Under the pieces are notes generated by a model. The model was not told the DNA's origin. It did not search any database and was given only the letters and a program-made list of their open reading frames with translations. A DNA stretch of 64,000 bases from an uncultured Acetatifactor sp. (GTDB taxonomy: Bacteria; Bacillota; Clostridia; Lachnospirales; Lachnospiraceae): contig CAJUAB010000012.1 of assembly GCA_910583845.1 (NCBI GenBank), positions 73,061-137,060 of the forward strand, written 5' to 3'. Below are positions 1 through 8,037 of the stretch, piece by piece. Every line of letters begins with the position of its first letter. Within the stretch, counting starts at the first letter, position 1. Both the position numbers and the translations under genes were made by a program.

Positions 1-544
1 TTCTGCTCCCGAAATTTTCCAGAAACCCTGTAAACAAAATCAGTAAGACGGGAAGAAAGCTGATCGCGCCCAGCTGCGTATGGCAGAGGTCCCGGGCGTA
101 AGTGTCAGAAAAGGAAAAGGCCAGGGTGCCGAACAGCGCCCACTGCATGCGAAGGCCAAGTTTTTTCTTCAACAGGTAATACATGGTAAGCGTACCCATA
201 CAATGGCTGATGATAATTGTCCACTTATACGCCGCGAACATATTGAATCCGGCCAGCCTCAAAAGCGAATGCAGCAGGCCGTAAGCCAAAAGGAGGTCCG
301 TATATCCCATGACTCCTTCCGCCGGATAAAACATGGCCAGTTCGGAAAATTTTTCTTTACCGGTAAAAAAATTCCACCAGTGCTCTGTCAGAAGAGTTGT
401 GAGCCTGCCATCGCCCCTGTCTCCAAAAAGCGCGCCGCCTTCCCCGCCGATCACATTCCTGAAGAAAAACCACTCGCAAAACATGAGAATGACCAGCGCC
501 ACCGCGGCAGTCCACCTCTTTCCGGCGTCATTTCCCTTTTTCAT
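1..544 (-). CDS. Polytopic membrane protein, GT-C-like, partial (N-terminal 181 residues)
   Basis: The reading frame opens with ATG at 544 and is still open at the window edge, so only the N-terminus is visible. A first hydrophobic helix (about residues 11-27) is followed by an acidic extracytoplasmic loop containing GDRGDGR, then more hydrophobic segments. This layout, with acidic residues in the first loop, recalls GT-C-fold glycosyltransferases and YfhO-like proteins that use polyprenyl-phosphate sugars, but no family can be fixed from this fragment. It starts 21 bases after the kinase-nucleotidyltransferase gene and is probably the last visible gene of the operon that starts near 3710. 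It may be the membrane glycosyltransferase served by the GT2 and GtrA genes at 2573-3678, which is inference. Confidence 0.7.
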   Translation of the reverse strand, partial: MKKGNDAGKRWTAAVALVILMFCEWFFFRNVIGGEGGALFGDRGDGRLTTLLTEHWWNFFTGKEKFSELAMFYPAEGVMGYTDLLLAYGLLHSLLRLAGFNMFAAYKWTIIISHCMGTLTMYYLLKKKLGLRMQWALFGTLAFSFSDTYARDLCHTQLGAISFLPVLLILFTGFLENFGSR

Positions 545-565
545 AGACCATCCCCCATCCGTTTC

Positions 566-2491
566 TCATTTCCCGTAGATCATCATGGTTTCCAGATACT
601 TCTCCGGCAGACCGATATCAAAAGATTTCCCCGACACCGCGAACCCGATCATCCCCGTCCTGCTTCTCACTTTTTCCAGGGCGCTGGTCAGCTGGATCTC
701 GCCGCCTTCCAGCAGGTTGTTATCTATATTTTCCTCCAGTGCCTCGAACACTTCCCTTGTCAGGATATACTGGCCGAACACCGCGTAATAATTCTCCCTG
801 GAGACCCTGGTCTTTACCCCCAGATAATCCTCCGCGTACTCCACGCTGGGCTTCTCTTTGATCTCGTCCAGCTTCAGCACCGATTCCCCCGCGTCCTCCC
901 ACTGTCCATGCATGATCCCGTAATGCACCACGTCCTGTTTCGGCACCCGGTGCATGGAAATCACAGGAAGACCGTATTTCTCATAAGTCTGTATCATCTG
1001 TGTCATACAGTTCTCGTTCCGGTAGGAGTGATAGATCATGTCCCCCAGCAGCAGAAGCACCGGCTCCTCTCTGGCAAATTCCCGGCACTGGTATACGGCG
1101 TGTCCGAATCCCCTGCGCTCCCTCTGGATGACATAGCTTACTTTTTTCCCGATCCTGACCATCAGGTCCTCATAACTCTTTCTGTCTTCCGGCAGCTTGT
1201 CGTAATGCTCCTTGGGCAGGGGACGGAAGAACTCGTCATATACTGTCCGCTCGTCCTCCCCGATCACCAGGCATATATCCTCTATCCCCGCCTGATCCAG
1301 CTGCTCCAACAGAATCAGCAGCGCAGGCTTCAGGATGCCGTCGCTGTCCATGATGGGGAAAAAGCTCTTTTTCAGATTTTTGGTCACCGGAAAAAGCCTG
1401 GTGCCAAAACCCGCCACAGGGATAATCGCCCTCTTGATTTTCTGCTGAGGATGCAGCGTGAATGCCACGGCATCCATTCCCCGCTTTTCTTTCAGGTACT
1501 TGATCAGATTCCGCTGCGCGTCCTCGTCCTTTGCCAGAAACTGCGCCGTTCCGTCCCCCTGGGACCCCACGCCCTTGCATCCGTAGACATACCTCTGAAT
1601 CTCCGGATCGTTCAGAACGGAATGGAGCACTGGCGACTGGAGCTGTGAGGGACAGGCCGGTGCCACTTTCTCATCAAAATTCTGCTGAAAACGGACCATC
1701 AGCCGCCCCAGGCTCTCGGCGTCTCCGCTCTCGATATAACGGATGGCTTCTTCCACAAACTCCCGGTTGTCTTTGCCCAGAGCCTCCTGCACTTTCCTCT
1801 CCATCTCATTGTTGGCGAAGGGAAAGCATTTATTCAGGTCCGCCAGAATCCGCACCGTATCCTTATGGGCGTTCAGGTCCGTCACCACATAGTACAGGTC
1901 GCACTTCAGGGCCAGGGGCCGCACACTGATGTCGTTTCCGTCAAAGACCATGCGGATGGGGTTCACGCCATACGCGCAGGCCTGGTCCAACCGACCGCAC
2001 CGGGAGGGGGTTCTCTGTTCGCCCATATAGGCGATGTTCATCTCCCCCATGGTATTCAGGTGCAAATGATACAGTTTGTTAAACGCCCGGGCCACCAGCA
2101 CACAGATGGCGGCGCTGCTGGACAGGCCGCTCTTGATCGGCAGGTCCATCTCCGTCACCCGCACATGGATGCCCCGGACGCGGTAGTGCTCGTTTATATA
2201 GGACGCCACACCTGCCACATAGGAAAAAAAGCCTCCGTCAGACGCCGTCTCACGAAGCCTTTCCGTATCCATCTCGCACTCATATCTTTCACCCGCGAAG
2301 CATTCCAGATCACTCTCTATGATAAAGTTTTCCGCCTTCTCCGCCGACGCGTAGATTCCCTGGTCAATGCCGGTGACTATGGCGCATCCCGGTACAAGCG
2401 ACGCGTTCATCATGCGGTTTGTCCCGGCCCAGTCACTGTGTTCCCCCAGCAGGCACAGACGGCCGGGCACAAACAATTCTATCATATCCAT
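566..2491 (-). CDS. GHMP sugar kinase fused to sugar-1-phosphate nucleotidyltransferase
   Basis: A 641-residue protein with two enzymes in one chain. Residues about 1-345 are a GHMP kinase of galactokinase type: GRLCLLGEHSDW near the N-terminus, the ATP-binding motif GLSSSAA, and a late glycine-rich GCKGVGSQGDG motif. Residues about 350-641 are a GT-A nucleotidyltransferase with a GFGTRLFPVTK signature like GalU. Together they would phosphorylate a free sugar at C1 and then activate it to an NDP-sugar, a salvage route feeding the surface polysaccharide. The substrate cannot be read from sequence. Bacteroides FKP (fucokinase/GDP-fucose pyrophosphorylase) has the same two activities in the opposite order. 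The start at 2491 is chosen because GGGGGA lies 7 bases upstream; an in-frame ATG at 2506 has a poorer ribosome site. Confidence 0.85.
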   Translation of the reverse strand: MDMIELFVPGRLCLLGEHSDWAGTNRMMNASLVPGCAIVTGIDQGIYASAEKAENFIIESDLECFAGERYECEMDTERLRETASDGGFFSYVAGVASYINEHYRVRGIHVRVTEMDLPIKSGLSSSAAICVLVARAFNKLYHLHLNTMGEMNIAYMGEQRTPSRCGRLDQACAYGVNPIRMVFDGNDISVRPLALKCDLYYVVTDLNAHKDTVRILADLNKCFPFANNEMERKVQEALGKDNREFVEEAIRYIESGDAESLGRLMVRFQQNFDEKVAPACPSQLQSPVLHSVLNDPEIQRYVYGCKGVGSQGDGTAQFLAKDEDAQRNLIKYLKEKRGMDAVAFTLHPQQKIKRAIIPVAGFGTRLFPVTKNLKKSFFPIMDSDGILKPALLILLEQLDQAGIEDICLVIGEDERTVYDEFFRPLPKEHYDKLPEDRKSYEDLMVRIGKKVSYVIQRERRGFGHAVYQCREFAREEPVLLLLGDMIYHSYRNENCMTQMIQTYEKYGLPVISMHRVPKQDVVHYGIMHGQWEDAGESVLKLDEIKEKPSVEYAEDYLGVKTRVSRENYYAVFGQYILTREVFEALEENIDNNLLEGGEIQLTSALEKVRSRTGMIGFAVSGKSFDIGLPEKYLETMMIYGK

Positions 2492-2572
2492 ATGTTTTTC
2501 CCCCATTGTCAGAAACTGTCACTCCATTCTATACATCTGCTTTTACCGTCTGCGCCGACTGTCCTGACAGGA

Positions 2573-2989
2573 TTATTTATAGATCACAAATCTCCTGATC
2601 AGGAAATTCCAGAAAAACACGATCCCCGTAGCGGCAATCTTGCTCAGGGTCTTCAGCACCGCGCTGTCCAGGCCCAACACCGTCACAAAGAGGTACATAA
2701 GTCCCATATTGAACAAAAGTCCTATGGCGCTCACGGCAAAAACCAGCAAAACCTCCCTGGCCTTTTTGTTCTCATAGGATTTGTTGTCTCTGAAAGTCCA
2801 CAGCCTGCCCAGAATCCAGTTCGCGGATGTGGAGAACACAAAAGCCAGGCAGGTGGCCAGAATATAATGCATATGCAGCACATTGTCAAACAGCGCGAAA
2901 CACACCCATTCCACCAGGGCCGCTATGCCGCCCACAAAAAAGTAGGAGATAAACTGTCTGACCACGGGAATCTCCAGAATCTTCCTCAT
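2573..2989 (-). CDS. GtrA family membrane protein
   Basis: About 138 residues with four predicted membrane helices and the typical GtrA pattern: an N-terminal FxxxGxxAALVEW helix and a C-terminal FFWNFLIRRFVIYK-like end. GtrA proteins are thought to help move or present undecaprenyl-phosphate-linked sugars across the membrane. The ATG at 2989 overlaps the stop of the upstream GT2 gene in an ATGA arrangement and has GGAG 9 bases upstream, so it is preferred over the ATG at 3004. The pairing of a polyprenyl-phosphate sugar synthase with GtrA is the usual two-gene unit of glycan side-chain modification systems. Confidence 0.88.
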   Translation of the reverse strand: MRKILEIPVVRQFISYFFVGGIAALVEWVCFALFDNVLHMHYILATCLAFVFSTSANWILGRLWTFRDNKSYENKKAREVLLVFAVSAIGLLFNMGLMYLFVTVLGLDSAVLKTLSKIAATGIVFFWNFLIRRFVIYK

Positions 2990-3678
2990 TTGCGGTATCT
3001 CCATATCACATAAATCGCGCGGACCCCATCCTTGAAGCCGATTTTTTTGCCTTCCGCGTTTGTGCGGGGATAATAGGATATGGGAACCTCGTGTATCCTG
3101 ATCTTCATTCTGGATATTTTCGCGGTGATCTCGGGTTCAAATCCAAAGCGGTTCTCTTCAATATGGACGGATTGGATGACCTCCCTGCGAAATGCCTTGT
3201 AGCAGGTCTCCATATCCGTGAGCTTCTGGCGCGTAAACAGGTTGGAAAAGGTAGTAAGCGCCCAGTTCGCCAGCCTGTTGGCCAGATATCCCTTCCTCTT
3301 CTGGTTCAGGAAACGGGAGCCATACACCACCTTCGCCTTCCCCTCAAAGATGGGGTTCACCACTTTGGGGTACTCCATGGGGTCATACTCCAGGTCCGCG
3401 TCCTGGATGATCACCACATCTCCTGTGGCCGCCTGGAATCCGGTCCGGAGGGCAGCGCCCTTGCCACCGTTTACCTTATGGTAGATGATCTTGCTGACCA
3501 GGGGCTTTACCTGTTCCTCCAGCACCTTGCGGGTGCCGTCCTTGGAACAGTCGTCCACTATGATAATTTCCTTATTTTTGACAGGAGATTCCAGAACCTT
3601 TTTCACCAGGGCCAGAATGTTGTTCTCCTCGTTGTAGCAGGGGATCACGATGGATAGGACTTTTTCACCAGAGTTCAA
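2986..3678 (-). CDS. Family 2 glycosyltransferase, DPM1-like polyprenyl-phosphate sugar synthase
   Basis: A 230-residue GT-A enzyme: VIPCYNEENNI at the N-terminus, a nucleotide-binding DD pair (IIVDDCSKDGT) and the metal-binding QDADLEYDP motif. It has no C-terminal membrane helices, so it resembles the soluble dolichol-phosphate mannosyltransferase type rather than the two-helix GtrB/YkcC type. It probably moves a sugar from an NDP-sugar onto undecaprenyl phosphate at the inner face of the membrane. The start is TTG, with AAGGAGGAG about 7 bases upstream. It is the first gene after the promoter at 3717-3745 and overlaps the GtrA gene by 4 bases. Confidence 0.9.
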   Translation of the reverse strand: MNSGEKVLSIVIPCYNEENNILALVKKVLESPVKNKEIIIVDDCSKDGTRKVLEEQVKPLVSKIIYHKVNGGKGAALRTGFQAATGDVVIIQDADLEYDPMEYPKVVNPIFEGKAKVVYGSRFLNQKRKGYLANRLANWALTTFSNLFTRQKLTDMETCYKAFRREVIQSVHIEENRFGFEPEITAKISRMKIRIHEVPISYYPRTNAEGKKIGFKDGVRAIYVIWRYRK

Positions 3679-3716
3679 TTTGTTTCTCCTCCTTCAGATG
3701 CATGTAAACTATGTCG

Positions 3717-3745
3717 ATTATAACAAATAACTAAATATTTGACAA
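3717..3745 (-). promoter_or_regulatory. Sigma-A promoter for the GT2-GtrA-kinase operon
   Basis: On the minus strand TTGTCA (3745-3740) and TATAAT (3722-3717) are separated by 17 bases, close to a consensus sigma-A promoter. It lies 39 bases upstream of the TTG start at 3678. An 8-base inverted repeat, TGTCGATT at 3712-3719 and AATCGACA at 3771-3778, brackets the promoter and could be an operator. Confidence 0.75.
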
Positions 3746-3782
3746 CCAAAACTCTAAAACTTTTGGAGAAATCGACAGGAGC

Positions 3783-5705
3783 CTAATGGGACCCTCTGTA
3801 TTCCGCCGATTCCAGAAATCCCCTTCTGACCTCACTCAGTTCCATTCCCCCTTCCATTGCGTCCGCCCAGTTCAAAAGCCCCGGCAAATCATAAGTTCTT
3901 CCAAGAATTTCCGCATACAGTGCGGATATGGCGCTCACATCCACCGTATACTCTGTCTGAACCGCCTGTTCCAGGAGCAGCCATGGATTCTGCCCCGGAT
4001 TCTTCAAACGGTACTCATCGGAAAACAAAAAACCTTCCAATATCTCCACAGGCTGTCTGTTCTGCCTTTGATCCGCCCAGAAATGGATTCCTTCCGCCTC
4101 CCCTTCTCTGTGCAGAAGCTGCTCATACAGAAAGCCCACCGCCTCATACGCATTATCCATATCCAAATATTGTGTGTAGATATCCCCCATGGCATTTTGC
4201 CGGACGCCGTCCTCCGTAAACAGCTTGATTCTGAAATTTCTGTTTTCCGCTAAACCATAGTCTGTCCATGTGTCTCCGACTTTATAATAACTGATCCCCT
4301 CTCCACCCACGGAATTGCAGATGGTATACATACTGGTTTTCGTGACATCCGTATAGACCGCGGGATACTCTCCCCGCAGCTGCATGACAATATAAACCCT
4401 GCTGCCGGGGGGGACCTGTACCTCTTCCTCCAGTTCTATCGTATGCAGTCCCGGGGTGGCCAACCGCCCCTCCGCGGGCAGGGACAGCAGGGGAATCCCC
4501 TGCTCCGGATTTCCCCCGCCGCTCCCCCCGTTTTCCTGATAGATCTGCAGCGAATAGTCCAGACTCCCCGCCGGAACCATGACGGAAACCGCCCTGGGCT
4601 TCTCCCAGAAGACGCCGTCCTCCCCCAGCACAAAGCTGTTTGCCACCCAAAGAGAGCCCTCTCCCGTAAGCTGTCCGTCCAGAAGCGTATTGTCGCACTG
4701 ATAAATATGCTGATAAGTGTCAGGGCCTGTAACCTCCAGCGCGTAAGCCCTGTCCGCGATGGACGCGTCTTCATAGGACAGCCAGAAGTAGCCCTCTGTC
4801 CCGAAGGCGGTTCCCCAGGAGTTTTTGACCAGCCAGGCCCCGTCTCCCGCAGGTTTTTCCTTAAAGTTATCCCGTGAATAGGAATCGTCCCATCCGATGA
4901 TAACCACCGCGTGATCAGCCCTGGCAGGCACAGGACAGTACTGAGCGGCAGTGTGGTAATGGTAGTAATCCAGACTGCTGCAATATGTAATCCCCACCGA
5001 TCCGTACTCCATGATCCGCTCCTTGATCGCGTCGCGGTCCTTTGCATTGATAATATAAGCTCCCTTGAGCCGCAGCGCCGCCCCTTCGTAAGCGTCGCTG
5101 ACACTGTCCGGCAGCGCCTCCCGGGCCTGGGCGTAGGGATAGTCTCTTTCCCGGGCCGCTCCCACATAGGCCCCCAGGGTGCGGACGGCATAGTCGTATT
5201 TTCCTCCATAGACAAAGCATTTTTCGGCGTTCCCGCTGTCCATGAAGCCGGTGCCTTCCCCTGTCTGCTGGCCCCGGCTCCCATAAACCGAATGATAGGT
5301 ATAATATACCAGATGACGTTCTGACAAATCGTCCGCCTCCGGGATTCCCCGCAAAAAAGCGCCGATCTGCAGCATATCCATGGTGGCGAACGCCCAGCAG
5401 TCTCCGTACCGCTGCTGCCTGACCTGCAAGTCTATTCCCCGCTGCCGCAGGTCATAGCGGGGAGGATATGGGGACGAAGCGCCCGTGTCGTTGGGCTCCG
5501 CCTGTATCCCCCACAGCAGCGGTTCCTCATCCTCCAGATATCCCCCCTGTCCGGCATAGGGCCGGACCGCCTCCTCCACGGCCGCAATTTCCTCATCCGT
5601 CATGGTTCTTCCCAGAATATAATCCGGCTCCTCCGCGTTTGCATCCATGGGCTTCCAAAGACACAGCGCCAACAGCATCAAACAAAATACTCCCGCTCTT
5701 CTCAT
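3783..5705 (-). CDS. Secreted papain-like (C1) cysteine peptidase with C-terminal DUF4214 repeats
   Basis: About 640 residues. A signal peptide (MRRAGVFCLMLLALCLW to about residue 25) is followed by a C1 peptidase domain. The catalytic residues are visible: Cys near residue 103 in YGDCWAFA, His near 264 in RADHAVVIIGW, and Asn near 295 in LVKNSWG. A beta-rich linker follows (about 350-500). The C-terminus holds two DUF4214-like units (about 520-640; LLHREGEAEGIHFWADQ and EILGRTYDLPGLLNWAD). The protein should act at the cell surface. The start at 5705 is chosen because the signal peptide begins there and GAGGGAAG lies upstream; an ATG 33 codons earlier would bury the signal. It shares its C-terminal domain with the next gene upstream, suggesting a common surface ligand. 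Confidence 0.87.
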   Translation of the reverse strand: MRRAGVFCLMLLALCLWKPMDANAEEPDYILGRTMTDEEIAAVEEAVRPYAGQGGYLEDEEPLLWGIQAEPNDTGASSPYPPRYDLRQRGIDLQVRQQRYGDCWAFATMDMLQIGAFLRGIPEADDLSERHLVYYTYHSVYGSRGQQTGEGTGFMDSGNAEKCFVYGGKYDYAVRTLGAYVGAARERDYPYAQAREALPDSVSDAYEGAALRLKGAYIINAKDRDAIKERIMEYGSVGITYCSSLDYYHYHTAAQYCPVPARADHAVVIIGWDDSYSRDNFKEKPAGDGAWLVKNSWGTAFGTEGYFWLSYEDASIADRAYALEVTGPDTYQHIYQCDNTLLDGQLTGEGSLWVANSFVLGEDGVFWEKPRAVSVMVPAGSLDYSLQIYQENGGSGGGNPEQGIPLLSLPAEGRLATPGLHTIELEEEVQVPPGSRVYIVMQLRGEYPAVYTDVTKTSMYTICNSVGGEGISYYKVGDTWTDYGLAENRNFRIKLFTEDGVRQNAMGDIYTQYLDMDNAYEAVGFLYEQLLHREGEAEGIHFWADQRQNRQPVEILEGFLFSDEYRLKNPGQNPWLLLEQAVQTEYTVDVSAISALYAEILGRTYDLPGLLNWADAMEGGMELSEVRRGFLESAEYRGSH

Positions 5706-5850
5706 GTACGTCTTCCCTCTTTCTGCATAGATCCGCGCCCTCCGGAATCCGCCATTGCCCGGGATGCAGAACATCTGCCGGCCGCCGATGGTTCTCCTGC
5801 GCATAGAATTACAGCCTGGACCGGGCCAGGCTGCAGCAGCTTAACAATTG

Positions 5851-8034
5851 TCAGTATGGCTGTATCCCATACCTGTTCATAATCTCACGAAACTCCCCGC
5901 TTCTCGCAAATCCGTAAAAAACGTTCTCGCGGGAATCCCCCGCCTCAAGCCTTCCCATCCAGGTGCGCAGACCGTCGGGATCATATTCTCTGTCCAGAAA
6001 GGTTCTGTATAATACTTTGCAATACTCTTCGTTGCTCAGATTCTTCTCCATAAATTCCCCGGAGAATATAAATCCCTCCGCCACGTGTTCCACTGTATCC
6101 TCCCTGCGCAGTATTACGCGGCACCAGGTCTCCATGCCCTCGTCGTCGCCTTTTCTGCCCAGCGCCTTGTTGTACAGTCTGGTTACAAAACCCGTCACCC
6201 CTTCATTCTGATCCCGATACGCGTTCCAGGTAATCGTCCCTCTCTCCACTCCGTAGTCGGCGCATACATCCGTAAATTCCGACGAATTGGCAAATCCCGC
6301 GAAGATGGCCTCTCTGCTCATCCCCAGCTCCAATTTCCGCATCCAGTTTTCCTTGCCTGCTCCGTCCGCGTTTCTGTCAAACATAACCCGGTAAAGAAGA
6401 TCCACATATTCCCCGTCAGACAGACCCTTTTTCTTAAACTCATCGCTGAAAAAGAATCCCATAGCCACTTCGGCACCGTTCTTTTTTCTGCTGACCAGCT
6501 CCTGATACCAGAAATCCACCTCCGAATCCGCATAGCTGTTCCTTCCCAGCGCATCCAGATACAGCCTGACGATGAAAGCTCTCAGCTGTTTTTCCTGCTC
6601 CGGCGTGGGATTCAGATTCTGGGACGAACCCGGCTCCGGACAGGCGGAAGCGGGCATGTTCCGGTATACCGGAATCTTAAAGACAAACATATTGTTCAAG
6701 GCCCCCGCCCTCTCATAGGCCGCCCTGGTGGTAGAGCCCTCCGACATGGGCGCCGTGATATTCTGCATATACTGGTGCGAAAACAAACCGTTGTAGGAAC
6801 CGTCCACGTCAAACTTCTGCAGATACAGGGTGTCCTGGCCTTTCAGAATATAATTCCCGGAAATAAACTCCGCTCCGCCCGCGATGGCTTTCCGGCGGGT
6901 ATTCCATCCCTTACTCCGGGCATATCTCAGCCCCGATTCAATGACCTGCTGATCCGAGGTTCCGGAGGCGCTGATATTGTAATAATTGTAGTAACCCTCA
7001 TATCCCGGATAGGTTCCGGAGATCAGAGGCGAGGTCCCGTTGACACCCTGCTCCTGGTAAACCCTGGAAGCCAGATGGAACGGACTTACACCCAGATTCT
7101 GCCCCAGATTGAAAAAATTCTGTGCGTAGGAAATTCCCTCCCCCGGAATCTCTCCCCGCATAAAGGTGTTCTGTACAATATTCTGCACACCCTGTACACT
7201 GTGACAATTGCCATTGTAAGTCAACTGTTCAAACATAAAGATGTATTTTTCATTCAGGAAGTTCCGGGGGTCGACACAGTATTCCACGGCCTCTTTGGTC
7301 GCCAGATACCAGTTTGTGTCCCGCTGCTCCCCTTTCCAGGCCGCCGGCCTGGAGGAATGCACCCAGCTGCGATCCCCCCGCATTTCCTCCGTGATAACCG
7401 TACTCCAATCTATATTGGTATTCATGGGCACAAACACCCAGTTGGGATGCTGGCTTTTCAGCCGGGCCAGAGAGGACCGATAGGACTCGGGAAATGCCGA
7501 TATGTCATCCGGCGCTTTCACCAGGTATTCCTCCTCCCCGTTTGTCTGCGCGGCCAGCGCTTCCCCGTATTCCTGCAGCCAGTCCAGAAACCGGCTGTCC
7601 GTGCTGATCAGATAATCGGCCTGCACATAACCTCTGTAGCTCTGTTCGTCCTGTACATAGTCCACCAGATACCATACCGCTCCGTCCTGCAGCGCCACAC
7701 TCTCTATCACCACCTGGCCGCCCGAAGGAATCCAGACCATGCCGCTCTCCGCGTATCCGGCTGTGGCGGAGAGGGGATACCTGTCAACGCGGTAGAGAGT
7801 AGCCAGAATTTCTCTTTCCGCCGCCAGCCGCTCCAGCGCCTGTACCAACTGGCGGGTCTGTCCCGAAAGCTGCTCCTCCTCCCCGGCCTCTTCCTTCTCC
7901 TGTTCCGCCTGCTCCTGTAAAGCCGGCGTTATATCGTGATTTTCCATAGCCTGCAACGTAAGCTGCGGACCACTGCAAACGATCATTGCACTGGCCAGAC
8001 TCATGGTGATCCATCTGATTGCTCTCCTTTTCAT
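5851..8034 (-). CDS. Secreted endo-beta-N-acetylglucosaminidase (GH73-like) with SH3-type domain and DUF4214 repeats
   Basis: 727 residues: signal peptide (about 1-29), a charged Glu/Gln-rich stretch, an SH3-like region (about 85-150), a glucosaminidase domain (about 165-420, with HPNWVFVP, YIFMFEQLTYN and VYQEQGVNGTSPL), and four DUF4214 units in two pairs (about 490-727; for example LYLDALGRNSYADSEVDFW and LYRTFLDREYDPDGLRTWM). It should cut peptidoglycan or related glycans outside the cell. GGGAGGAG lies 6 bases before the ATG. It sits inside a polysaccharide cluster 3 bases from a glycosyltransferase gene, which suggests remodelling of the wall where the polymer is attached or released; that link is inference. 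Confidence 0.87.
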   Translation of the reverse strand: MKRRAIRWITMSLASAMIVCSGPQLTLQAMENHDITPALQEQAEQEKEEAGEEEQLSGQTRQLVQALERLAAEREILATLYRVDRYPLSATAGYAESGMVWIPSGGQVVIESVALQDGAVWYLVDYVQDEQSYRGYVQADYLISTDSRFLDWLQEYGEALAAQTNGEEEYLVKAPDDISAFPESYRSSLARLKSQHPNWVFVPMNTNIDWSTVITEEMRGDRSWVHSSRPAAWKGEQRDTNWYLATKEAVEYCVDPRNFLNEKYIFMFEQLTYNGNCHSVQGVQNIVQNTFMRGEIPGEGISYAQNFFNLGQNLGVSPFHLASRVYQEQGVNGTSPLISGTYPGYEGYYNYYNISASGTSDQQVIESGLRYARSKGWNTRRKAIAGGAEFISGNYILKGQDTLYLQKFDVDGSYNGLFSHQYMQNITAPMSEGSTTRAAYERAGALNNMFVFKIPVYRNMPASACPEPGSSQNLNPTPEQEKQLRAFIVRLYLDALGRNSYADSEVDFWYQELVSRKKNGAEVAMGFFFSDEFKKKGLSDGEYVDLLYRVMFDRNADGAGKENWMRKLELGMSREAIFAGFANSSEFTDVCADYGVERGTITWNAYRDQNEGVTGFVTRLYNKALGRKGDDEGMETWCRVILRREDTVEHVAEGFIFSGEFMEKNLSNEEYCKVLYRTFLDREYDPDGLRTWMGRLEAGDSRENVFYGFARSGEFREIMNRYGIQPY

Positions 8035-8037
8035 TCG

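Noticed and set aside
80..1648. A 522-codon plus-strand frame opposite the kinase-nucleotidyltransferase gene
   Set aside because: It is the complement of a well-supported fusion gene and shows no motif; similar long shadows occur at 6085-7920, 8461-10026 and 48857-50290.
3712..3719. TGTCGATT as a second 0A box
   Set aside because: It differs from the TGNCGAA consensus at the last base, so it is kept only as half of an inverted repeat.
5812..5833. CAGCCTGG/CCAGGCTG hairpin between the protease and glucosaminidase genes as a terminator
   Set aside because: No T-run follows on either strand, so termination is not supported; it may only be a spacer hairpin.
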